Assembly (NCBI GenBank): GCA_007119455.1
Contig: SKPR01000129.1
Location: 1-9,863, forward strand
Origin: Candidatus Brevefilum sp.
GTDB lineage: Bacteria > Chloroflexota > Anaerolineae > Anaerolineales > Anaerolineaceae
Length of the DNA stretch: 9,863 bases
Direction of reading: 5' to 3'
Shown: positions 1-6,189 of the stretch, piece after piece
Numbering within the stretch: position 1 is the stretch's first letter
How the letters are laid out: every line of letters begins with the position of its first letter
Program-made: the position numbers and the translations under genes
Notes under the pieces: generated by a model
What the model saw: only the letters and a program-made list of their open reading frames with translations
Told to the model about the DNA's origin: nothing
Database searches by the model: none

Positions 1-2
1 GC

Positions 3-305
3 CCAAACATCCAACAACTGGTTGGCGATAGCGCCATCCTGAGTGATTTTTTCAATGATGGCTATTTCGACGCCATCATCCACGACCCACCCACCTTCAC
101 CCTGGCCGGTCAGCTTTATTCACAGGTCTTATATCGCACCTTCTACCGGATCCTCAAGCCCTCTGGGCGCCTGTTCCATTATATCGGCGACCCGGACAGC
201 CGGTATGGTTCTACCATTGGTCGTGGTATCATTTCTCGGCTTCAGAAAGCAGGCTTCAGGGTCACACCCAAAGGGTTGGCTTTCGGCGTTTTAGCCAAAA
301 AGTAA
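3..305 (+). CDS. Class I SAM-dependent methyltransferase, C-terminal part (COG2521-like), 5' end outside window
   Basis: The frame is open from the window edge to TAA at 303-305 and gives the last 100 residues of a protein. The visible part has the second half of a Rossmann methyltransferase. An acidic strand reads YFDAIIHDPPTF, where the DPP tripeptide occupies the place of the N/D-P-P-Y/F catalytic motif of amino-methyltransferases. It is followed by LYSQVLYRTFYRILKPSGRLFHYIGDP, a helix and strand typical of the fold, and a final AGFRVTPKGLAFGVLAKK hairpin. The wording of these motifs resembles the predicted archaeal methyltransferases of COG2521 more than common bacterial enzymes; this is recognition by eye. 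The substrate is unknown. The SAM-binding glycine loop is upstream of the window. No clear terminator follows, and the next gene has its own promoter. Confidence 0.8.
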   Translation, partial: PNIQQLVGDSAILSDFFNDGYFDAIIHDPPTFTLAGQLYSQVLYRTFYRILKPSGRLFHYIGDPDSRYGSTIGRGIISRLQKAGFRVTPKGLAFGVLAKK

Positions 306-345
306 TCGACTTCTTCCATTCGAATCAAAATCTCTGCTGGTCAGT

Positions 346-373
346 TTGATTTCAACTCTTTATCATGTATAAT
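346..373 (+). promoter_or_regulatory. Sigma-70-like promoter for the MazG-like/LOG/proS cluster
   Basis: A TTGATT -35 box (346-351) and a perfect TATAAT -10 box (368-373) are separated by 16 bases. Transcription would start near 380-381, exactly where the GTG codon of the next gene begins, so the mRNA may have almost no 5' untranslated region. The region otherwise holds only the 75-base gap after the methyltransferase stop codon. Confidence 0.6.
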
Positions 374-380
374 TCCTGAC

Positions 381-680
381 GTGAAGGATATAAAAGCATT
401 GACACAGGCCATGAACCAATTTGTCGACGAAAAAGGCTGGTATGACCCGGAAAGCCCCCGGCCCCAAACAACACGCAACCTGGCCATCTCTCTCGCCATC
501 GAAGCGGCAGAGGTACTGGAATTATTCCAATGGCAGGATGATGATCCTGCCGCAATAGACCTGGCTGAAGAACTGGCGGATGTCGCCCTTTACCTGCTAC
601 AGCTCGCCAGCGTATCGGGGATCGATCTCGAACAGGCTATTTTAGATAAATTAGAAATCAACCGCAATCGCGATTGGTAA
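381..680 (+). CDS. MazG-like nucleotide pyrophosphohydrolase
   Basis: A 99-residue all-alpha NTP pyrophosphatase of the MazG/dCTPase (RS21-C6-like) group, which cleaves (d)NTPs to (d)NMP and pyrophosphate to clean the nucleotide pool. The Mg2+-binding signature is complete: E41-A-A-E44 in the helix IEAAEVLELFQW and E64-L-A-D67 in the helix EELADVALYLL. The N-terminal helix ending in DEKGW is also typical of the family. The length fits a single-domain enzyme. The chosen start is GTG at 381, since the N-terminus then aligns well with the family. There is no Shine-Dalgarno sequence before it, and an alternative ATG lies at 411. The reading frame is open back to 306, but no other standard start codon with a ribosome site was found there. 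The gene ends 28 bases before the LOG gene, suggesting one operon. The exact substrate cannot be read from the sequence. Confidence 0.85.
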   Translation: MKDIKALTQAMNQFVDEKGWYDPESPRPQTTRNLAISLAIEAAEVLELFQWQDDDPAAIDLAEELADVALYLLQLASVSGIDLEQAILDKLEINRNRDW

Positions 681-708
681 CAACACAACTTAAAGACAAA
701 GGAAAATT

Positions 709-1260
709 ATGACAAAAAAGATCAGTGTATTTGGCGGGTCCATGCCCAAACCCGGTTCTGACACCTATAACCTGGCTTATGAGCTCGGCAAAGGCCTCGG
801 TAGTGCCGGGATGACTGTGATGACCGGCGGATATATGGGAACCATGGAAGCCACCTCACGTGGCGCCAGTGAAGCAGGCGGGCATGTGATCGGCGTCACC
901 AGCGAAGAAATTGAAGCCTGGCGTCCGGTAGGTCCAAATAAATGGGTTGCAGAAGAATGGCGCTGTGAGACGCTTCAGGAACGCCTGAACTCACTGGTCG
1001 AAGATTGTGATGGCGCCATCACCCTACCAGGTGGCATTGGCACACTTCTGGAGGTATGCCTGCTCTGGAACCAGCTTGCTGTGGATATACTTGATCCCAA
1101 GCCCTTGATCCTGATCGGGGAACGCTGGCATAAAGTCATGCAGACTTTCTATAACGAGTTTGGCGATTATGTTTCCCTCGAAAGCCGGGAGTACATTTCC
1201 TTCGCACAGGACCCACAATCGGCTGTAGAACTGCTGAACCACTTTTTTGGTTTCAGTTAA
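709..1260 (+). CDS. LOG-family nucleoside-monophosphate phosphoribohydrolase (Rossmann fold)
   Basis: A 183-residue protein of the LOG family, often mislabelled lysine decarboxylase. Characterised members release a free base and ribose 5-phosphate from (cytokinin) nucleoside monophosphates. The N-terminal strand ISVFGGS binds phosphate, TGGYMGTMEA (39-48) is the glycine-rich loop, LQERLN (89-94) carries the conserved E-R pair, and PGGIGTLLE (107-115) is the family signature with its catalytic glutamate. A good ribosome site, AAAGGA at 698-703, lies five bases before the ATG. The gene sits between the MazG-like gene and proS with gaps of 28 and 33 bases. A role in clearing NMPs made by the MazG-like enzyme is an inference from gene order. 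True substrates of bacterial LOG proteins are mostly not known, so cytokinin metabolism should not be assumed. Confidence 0.85.
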   Translation: MTKKISVFGGSMPKPGSDTYNLAYELGKGLGSAGMTVMTGGYMGTMEATSRGASEAGGHVIGVTSEEIEAWRPVGPNKWVAEEWRCETLQERLNSLVEDCDGAITLPGGIGTLLEVCLLWNQLAVDILDPKPLILIGERWHKVMQTFYNEFGDYVSLESREYISFAQDPQSAVELLNHFFGFS

Positions 1261-1293
1261 TCAAAGCCTCATGCACATGGAAAGTAAATAATC

Positions 1294-2730
1294 ATGGATG
1301 AAAAAAAACTTACCCCAAAATCAGAGAATTATTCAGAGTGGTATAACCAGCTGGTTCAACGGGCTGAATTGGCCGATTATGCCCCTGTCAGGGGATGCAT
1401 GGTCGTCCGGCCCTATGGGTGGTCTCTTTGGGAAAATATTCAGAGTGCTTTAGACCGCCGATTCAAAGAAACCGGCCATGTCAATGCAGCTTTTCCCCTC
1501 TTCATTCCCATGTCTTTTCTCGAAAAAGAAAAGGAACATGTGGAAGGTTTTTCACCCGAGTTGGCCGTTGTCACAATCGGCGGGGGATCCGAATTAGAAG
1601 AGCCCCTGATCGTTCGCCCAACCTCGGAAACCATCATCGGATACATGTATTCGAAATGGATCCAATCCTACCGCGATTTACCCTTGCTGATCAACCAATG
1701 GGGGAATGTGGTCCGCTGGGAGATGCGCACCCGCCTGTTTTTGCGAACATTGGAGTTTTACTGGCAGGAAGGTCATACCGCCCATGCCACAGCTGAAGAG
1801 GCTGAAGATGAAACCTTGCAAATGCTGGATATCTACACAGATTTTGCCCGGAACGAAGCAGCCGTTCCCGTGATTCCCGGTCGGAAGAGCGAGAGCGAGA
1901 AATTCGCCGGGGCAGTTCGCTCGTATACGATTGAAGCCATGATGGGCGATAAAAAAGCACTCCAGTCTGGCACCAGCCACAATCTGGGGCAGAATTTTGC
2001 AAAAGCTTTCGATATCCAGTATCTGGACGAGAACAACACTTTGCAGCATTGCTGGACAACCTCCTGGGGTCTATCCACACGCTTTATCGGCGCCATCATC
2101 ATGACCCACGGTGACGACCAGGGCCTGGTTCTGCCACCCCGATTGGCACCCATCCAAATCGTAATCGTTCCAATCTTCCGCAAAGATGAAGAACAAGAAA
2201 AAGTAATGGCTGCGGTTGAGCGCGTCAAGGGTCAACTGAGTGATTTCAAGGTGAAGGTTGATGATCGGACAGAAGTCACCCCTGGCTTTAAATTCAATGA
2301 ATGGGAACTGCGAGGCGTTCCGCTCCGCCTGGAAATTGGCCCAAAAGACGTCGCAAAGAATAGCGTTGCACTGGCCCGACGGGATATCCCCGGCCGAGAT
2401 GGCAAATCTTTCGTGGCTCAGGAAGGAATTGAACATACTGTAGCAGATATGTTAGCGGATATCCAGGCCAACCTGCTGGCCAAGGCAACCCAGTTCAGGG
2501 ATGAAAACATCCATGAACCCGCCACCTATGATGAGTTTAAAGAAATCATCAATAATGATGGCTGGTGTTTTGTCTGGTGGAAAGAAGATGCACTGAATGA
2601 AGCTCAGATCAAAGATGAGACCAGAGCCACACTTCGTTGCATTCCCATGGAACAACCAGGTGGTACAGGAAAATGCTTCTTCAGCGGTGAAGAAGCCAGG
2701 CAAAAGGCCTATTTTGCCAGGGCTTACTAA
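1294..2730 (+). CDS. proS: Prolyl-tRNA synthetase, archaeal/eukaryotic-type (ProS type 3)
   Basis: Class II aminoacyl-tRNA synthetase that charges tRNA-Pro with proline in the cytoplasm. At 478 residues it has the size of the type 3 enzymes and lacks the inserted editing domain of the typical E. coli-type ProRS. Motif 1 lies around residues 35-72. The loop RPTSE is at 108-112, motif 2 runs 141-164 (RWEMRTR...EFYWQEGHTAH) and motif 3 includes GLSTR at 259-263. The anticodon-binding domain begins near IQIVIVPI (287-294). The C-terminal domain ends in the family's characteristic AYFARAY. Compared with Thermus-type ProRS, the zinc site of this domain looks degraded: C461 remains, but partner cysteines are replaced (for example S464). 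This is also seen in other bacterial members. A modest ribosome site GGAAAG (1279-1284) lies nine bases before the ATG. It is probably cotranscribed with the two genes before it. Confidence 0.96.
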   Translation: MDEKKLTPKSENYSEWYNQLVQRAELADYAPVRGCMVVRPYGWSLWENIQSALDRRFKETGHVNAAFPLFIPMSFLEKEKEHVEGFSPELAVVTIGGGSELEEPLIVRPTSETIIGYMYSKWIQSYRDLPLLINQWGNVVRWEMRTRLFLRTLEFYWQEGHTAHATAEEAEDETLQMLDIYTDFARNEAAVPVIPGRKSESEKFAGAVRSYTIEAMMGDKKALQSGTSHNLGQNFAKAFDIQYLDENNTLQHCWTTSWGLSTRFIGAIIMTHGDDQGLVLPPRLAPIQIVIVPIFRKDEEQEKVMAAVERVKGQLSDFKVKVDDRTEVTPGFKFNEWELRGVPLRLEIGPKDVAKNSVALARRDIPGRDGKSFVAQEGIEHTVADMLADIQANLLAKATQFRDENIHEPATYDEFKEIINNDGWCFVWWKEDALNEAQIKDETRATLRCIPMEQPGGTGKCFFSGEEARQKAYFARAY

Positions 2731-2817
2731 ACCCGAGGAGACCAAACTGCTATATAGCCGTTTGCCCGGGATAAATCACCCGTTGTTGAGGCAAAGAATA
2801 ATACGGATTCTTAAAGA

Positions 2818-3621
2818 ATGTCTGCAGTAAACCTCGCTCGACTGCGTTTCCAGTTACAGGGGTTGATGAAATTCTACGAATCACCACCAGAATTCCATCA
2901 GCGGCTGGTTGACCTCTTCACCCAATACGCCCATCACGCCCTGCGATTTGGTGAAACGATATCAATCCAACCCCTCATTCCGATGTATCATTTGCCGCGT
3001 CCCCTGGTTCAACAACTTGAAGTCACTTTGAAAAAACAGATCAACAACGATCCAGATGCGGCCTTACAACTTGCAGACCGGCTCTGGCAGGACGAATATT
3101 TTGAAGTCAAACGCACAGCCATATTTATTCTTGGTCATCTGCCCATTGACGACCCGGAACCCGTGCGGTCACGGATAAAAACATGGCTGGAACCGGGACT
3201 GGATGGCACGCTCAGCGCTTATCTCTTATCCCATGGCGGTGGCCTTCTTCAAGAAAAATTTCCACAGACCTGGGAGGATTTAATCCATGATCTCCTGATG
3301 TCTGAGGAAACGAAATTGAAGGCCCTGGGTGTTCTGGGTTTAACAGAAAGGATCAGATCACCTGGATTCGAGAATCTTCCAGCCGTTTTTCGATTAATCA
3401 GCCCCCTGATCCGGAATCCCCGACCTGGTTTTACCAGGGAATTGGAAACCCTGATTGAAGCCCTCATCAACCGTTCTCCAACTGAAACAGAACATTTCTT
3501 GAAGCAAATACACCTGATGAGCGATTCACCTGAAACAACCCACCTGATCAAACAATGCCTGCCTAAATTCCCTGACCATCTCAGTGACGACCTGCGTCGC
3601 TCACTTCGCAATAGCATTTAA
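2818..3621 (+). CDS. HEAT-repeat protein, distantly like AlkD DNA alkylation repair proteins
   Basis: A 267-residue, all-helical protein without signal peptide or membrane segment. Paired amphipathic helices are visible, such as DAALQLADRLWQDEYFEVKR (80-99) followed by TAIFILGHLP (100-109), and TKLKALGVLGLTERI (165-179). The LADRLWQDEYFEVKR stretch resembles the HEAT-like repeats of AlkD-family (DNA_alkylation) proteins. AlkD of Bacillus cereus uses Trp109, Asp113 and Arg148 in base excision. In the corresponding stretch here (about 120-180) I see no clear W-x-x-x-D arrangement, so glycosylase activity is doubtful. The start is fixed: a TAA stop (2812-2814) lies in frame immediately upstream of the ATG. 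The ribosome site is weak. The gap to proS is 87 bases with no clear terminator, so it may belong to the same operon. It could equally be a general HEAT scaffold protein. Confidence 0.6.
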   Translation: MSAVNLARLRFQLQGLMKFYESPPEFHQRLVDLFTQYAHHALRFGETISIQPLIPMYHLPRPLVQQLEVTLKKQINNDPDAALQLADRLWQDEYFEVKRTAIFILGHLPIDDPEPVRSRIKTWLEPGLDGTLSAYLLSHGGGLLQEKFPQTWEDLIHDLLMSEETKLKALGVLGLTERIRSPGFENLPAVFRLISPLIRNPRPGFTRELETLIEALINRSPTETEHFLKQIHLMSDSPETTHLIKQCLPKFPDHLSDDLRRSLRNSI

Positions 3622-3628
3622 ATGAAAG

Positions 3629-3901
3629 TCAATGCCTGGACCGGATGATTTTACCATCCGGTGTGACCTGCAAAGGAACATGTTCTTGATCAGATGTGTG
3701 CCAGACAGAATGACCATCCGCCCACAGCTCTGCCAGCATATAAGAATCGAAATTATTAGCCAGTAAAATGTCAGCCGCGTGGCTGGCTGATTCAAAAGCA
3801 TCACCCGGTGGTAATGTCAGGTGCTGGATATGCCAGGCTGTAAGGCCAATCAGCTCATCGACAGACAAACCTGAACCATAATCTTGATTCATCAATATCA
3901 T
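3629..3901 (-). CDS. Small conserved-looking hypothetical protein (about 87-90 aa)
   Basis: I do not recognise this family. The - strand frame encodes a soluble, acidic-to-neutral protein with an N-terminal helix region (SVDELIGLTAWHIQHLTL), an alanine-rich helix (FESASHAADILLANNF) and a C-terminal beta-like stretch (GHSVWHTSDQEHVPLQV then TPDGKIIR). The amino acid mix looks like a real globular protein, and it fills a gap that no + strand gene uses. Two starts are possible: ATG at 3901, or ATG at 3892 (Met4), which has TCTGGA nine bases upstream and is the better spaced. A perfect TATAAT on the - strand (3960-3965) could be its -10 box. Its stop codon lies seven bases from the stop of the convergent HEAT gene. 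A competing overlapping - strand frame (3601-3804) reads less like a protein. Confidence 0.55.
   Translation of the reverse strand: MILMNQDYGSGLSVDELIGLTAWHIQHLTLPPGDAFESASHAADILLANNFDSYMLAELWADGHSVWHTSDQEHVPLQVTPDGKIIRSRH
3640..3662. other. Perfect 8-bp hairpin near the convergent gene ends
   Basis: ACCGGATG (3640-3647) and CATCCGGT (3655-3662) are perfect inverted repeats around a 7-base loop. The hairpin lies just beyond the HEAT stop codon and inside the last codons of the small - strand gene. Neither strand has a T tract after it, so it is at best a weak terminator or an mRNA 3'-end stabiliser. Confidence 0.4.
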
Positions 3902-3959
3902 TCCAGAACTTACTCAGCATACAGATCCACAGTATCGGGTTTTGATACTCTCGTATGTT

Positions 3960-3965
3960 ATTATA
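3960..3965 (-). promoter_or_regulatory. Possible -10 box for the small hypothetical gene
   Basis: On the - strand this is a perfect TATAAT. No good TTGACA-like box is found 16-18 bases upstream, so the call depends on the -10 alone. A start of transcription near 3953 would give a leader of about 50-60 bases, containing the AGTATC/GATACT inverted repeat at 3931-3949 (6-bp arms, 7-base loop). Confidence 0.35.
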
Positions 3966-3999
3966 TCCTTAGAAAACGTGCTGGATTTTTAAACTTTAC

Positions 4000-4080
4000 T
4001 TAATAAATTTTATTAAATGCTCTCTATCGATAGTTTACCTGTAATTTCAAGCGCTATGCCCCTCATTTATATCCGGATAT
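4000..4080. repeat. Cluster of palindromes upstream of the histidine kinase
   Basis: Three palindromes lie in 81 bases: TTAATAAA-T-TTTATTAA (4000-4016, 8-bp arms around one base), CTATCGATAG (4024-4033, perfect) and ATATCCGGATAT (4069-4080, perfect). They lie in the 252-base gap between two divergent genes, 74-154 bases before the kinase start. Their form suits dimeric regulator binding, but no known operator is recognised and the AT-rich one could be chance. No convincing promoter for the kinase was found in this gap. Confidence 0.4.
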
Positions 4081-4153
4081 CATCATCAGCCGGTCGTTTC
4101 TCAAGGCAATTATCTAAAGTTCATCCACTATTTATGAGGTCATTGATCTAAAT

Positions 4154-6010
4154 ATGCTGGTTCATTATCCTTTATGGTTGGGTTGGATCCTGCCTGCCTA
4201 TCCTTATTATCTGATCACGCTTACAATGATTTTCTTCATAGGTGTTGTCCGGTTACAGGGCCAGGAGGATGCCCGCTTGAGAAAACATAGGTTTAGATCG
4301 AAGGAAGATCATCAAAAAACCACATTGGCTTATATTGTGACATTAATGAAAATGGATTGCCAGACTGAGGCTGCAAAATTCTTATGGGAAGCCATCAAGG
4401 AGTTCGCTAACCCAACTCACATGCAGATGTACCTGTTTGATAAAAAACAGGATGGTTATGTTACGAGAAATTTTGATGATTCAAAACCAGAAAGTCATTT
4501 TTTTGAACCCTTCGACTCACAAATCCCCATTATCCTTGGATCGTTAAGTGAACCCTATTTATACCTTTCGCTTTCTGAAGATCATGGTTTGATTGACTTA
4601 TTCTCTACGGAAGAACTCGAAAAACCTGATGTTGTTATCCCTATCCCTGATAGACGCGGACTCCTTGGATGGATTGCTCTGGGCCCCAGGAAGGATGGGA
4701 TCGCTTATCAATTAGAAGTTCTTGATCAACTGTCCATATTGAGTCATCAATTCTCGGTCGTCTATGATCGCTGTGTTACAAAGAATATTTCACTGAACCG
4801 AATGCAGGCCTTTGAGGATCTCTATCAACTAAAACAGATTGATCGCGAGATCACCGTTAACTACGAGGTCGATCGCATCATTAAAGCAGCCCTGACTGCA
4901 GCTTGCAACCATACCCATGCCAGCGCTGGATCCATTGGTTTGATTAATACCGATCAAGATCAATTTTATGAAATCTGGCAAATTCTTCCACAGGAGAATA
5001 CACCAAATCAACGCGACCCTGTTGAGATCAATGACCTGACGATTATGTCTGAACAAGGGCTGGAACCTCAAGTGATTCATAACCTTGATCTGCAAAGTGT
5101 TTTTAATTTATCCGATACATACCAATGGCATTATTTATCACGCAATAAATTGGATGAACAGCATGCGAGCTTCATGGTTCTCCATCTGGATTCTCCTGAT
5201 ATATTGGACCAATCTGATAAAAGTTTTCTGAAGCAGTTACAAGATCACACCAGCAATGCTCTGAAAAACGCTTTGCTATACGAAGAACTTCATGGTGTCA
5301 TTCAATCCAAGAATGAATTTATCAGCTACATTTCTCATGAATTAAAAAACCCACTGACAGTTATCAAAGGGTATGCTGATATACTCTCAAAAGGCATGGC
5401 GGGTGATATCAATGATGAACAAAAAGATTATCTTGCCACGATCGCCCATAATGTTCGGCAAATGAATAAATTTATTAACGATCTTTCCGATCAGTCTTAC
5501 ATCGATACCAAATCCTTAAGGCTCATTTTTGAATCAGCCAACGTCAATGAAGTTGTTGATGAAGTCTTACAGAGCTACGAAGGGCAGATCAAAAAGAAAT
5601 CAATCCAGATCAGGAAAGACATGCCTGGGTCAATCGAAAATGTATGGTGCGACCGACTCCGCCTGATCCAGATACTTTCAAATCTTGTTTCAAATGCTGT
5701 CAAGTATACGCCGGATGGGGGTGAGGTAGAAATTGGTGCTGAACAAACCCCAAATGAATGGGATCAAGAAGGCGCGGCTGAAGTGATCCACTTTTGGGTG
5801 AAAGATACAGGTTATGGGATCCCTCTTGAAGATCAGGCGCATCTATTCGAAAAATTCTATCGGGGTACTGGCGCCCACCTTCAAAATATTGCCGGGACCG
5901 GTTTAGGTTTGCGAATCTCCAGAAGCCTGACTGAGATGATGGGTGGGAAAATCTGGTTTTCGAGCAAACCCGGGAGCGGATCAATTTTCCACTTCACAAT
6001 TCCGATATAA
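4154..6010 (+). CDS. Membrane-anchored sensor histidine kinase with GAF-like sensor regions
   Basis: A 618-residue kinase. One hydrophobic segment near residues 7-33 anchors it in the membrane with almost no external loop, so sensing is probably cytoplasmic or within the membrane. Residues about 60-210 and 220-375 look like two GAF-like domains; the first is more degenerate. The DHp helix has the H-box SHELKNPL (394-401, phospho-acceptor H395). The HATPase domain has the N-box LVSNAVKYTP (N514), G1 box DTGYGIP (551-557), F-box FEKFYR (565-570) and G2 box GTGLGL (581-586), so all catalytic elements are intact. There is no receiver domain and no response regulator within the window. GAGG at 4136-4139 is 14 bases from the ATG, a long spacing. 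Base composition is clearly lower in GC than the neighbours. The signal is unknown. Confidence 0.93.
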   Translation: MLVHYPLWLGWILPAYPYYLITLTMIFFIGVVRLQGQEDARLRKHRFRSKEDHQKTTLAYIVTLMKMDCQTEAAKFLWEAIKEFANPTHMQMYLFDKKQDGYVTRNFDDSKPESHFFEPFDSQIPIILGSLSEPYLYLSLSEDHGLIDLFSTEELEKPDVVIPIPDRRGLLGWIALGPRKDGIAYQLEVLDQLSILSHQFSVVYDRCVTKNISLNRMQAFEDLYQLKQIDREITVNYEVDRIIKAALTAACNHTHASAGSIGLINTDQDQFYEIWQILPQENTPNQRDPVEINDLTIMSEQGLEPQVIHNLDLQSVFNLSDTYQWHYLSRNKLDEQHASFMVLHLDSPDILDQSDKSFLKQLQDHTSNALKNALLYEELHGVIQSKNEFISYISHELKNPLTVIKGYADILSKGMAGDINDEQKDYLATIAHNVRQMNKFINDLSDQSYIDTKSLRLIFESANVNEVVDEVLQSYEGQIKKKSIQIRKDMPGSIENVWCDRLRLIQILSNLVSNAVKYTPDGGEVEIGAEQTPNEWDQEGAAEVIHFWVKDTGYGIPLEDQAHLFEKFYRGTGAHLQNIAGTGLGLRISRSLTEMMGGKIWFSSKPGSGSIFHFTIPI

Positions 6011-6129
6011 ATCATCTCAGCGATTTTTGGCATGGGTTTCGGGTCTTTCAGCATTTAAGGAAAGTAGATAACAAAATGAAAAAAAGACCCACCATCATTG
6101 CGAAACAAAGCTAAAGTTTGGTGTAATAA

Positions 6130-6158
6130 AAAATCCCCTCATACTCGGAGGGGATTTT
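6130..6158 (-). terminator. Intrinsic terminator between the convergent histidine kinase and trpB
   Basis: A perfect 11-bp stem AAAATCCCCTC/GAGGGGATTTT encloses a 7-base loop (6141-6147). Read on the - strand it is followed by a run of T residues (the complement of the A run before 6134), about 30 bases after the trpB stop. On the + strand the stem itself ends in TTTT, so it may also stop transcription coming from the kinase. Confidence 0.85.
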
Positions 6159-6189
6159 CGGAGGAGAGAAAGTTGGTAAGGCAACACCA

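Noticed and set aside
43..294. 83-codon + strand frame at the window start
   Set aside because: It overlaps the methyltransferase frame (3-305), which has recognisable motifs, and is serine/proline-rich out-of-frame translation.
1678..2436. Several - strand frames of 120-131 codons across proS
   Set aside because: They overlap a full-length, motif-complete prolyl-tRNA synthetase and show no protein family features.
2761..2795. Inverted repeat TTTGCC...GGCAAA with inner CGGG/CCCG between proS and the HEAT gene, considered as a terminator
   Set aside because: The stem is interrupted by unpaired bases and no T run follows, so termination between the genes is not supported.
4134..4151. Five-codon upstream ORF (ATG to TAA) just before the kinase start
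   Set aside because: GAGG overlaps its own start codon, so it has no ribosome site, and such short frames are expected by chance.
6041..6090. GGGTCTTT/AAAGACCC inverted repeat after the kinase gene
   Set aside because: The loop of 34 bases and lack of a T run make it a poor terminator; the hairpin at 6130-6158 is far better.
6076..6114. Twelve-residue ORF (MKKRPTIIAKQS) with AAGGA upstream, a possible leader peptide
   Set aside because: The next gene downstream is on the opposite strand, the ribosome site is 14 bases away, and no attenuator on the + strand depends on it.
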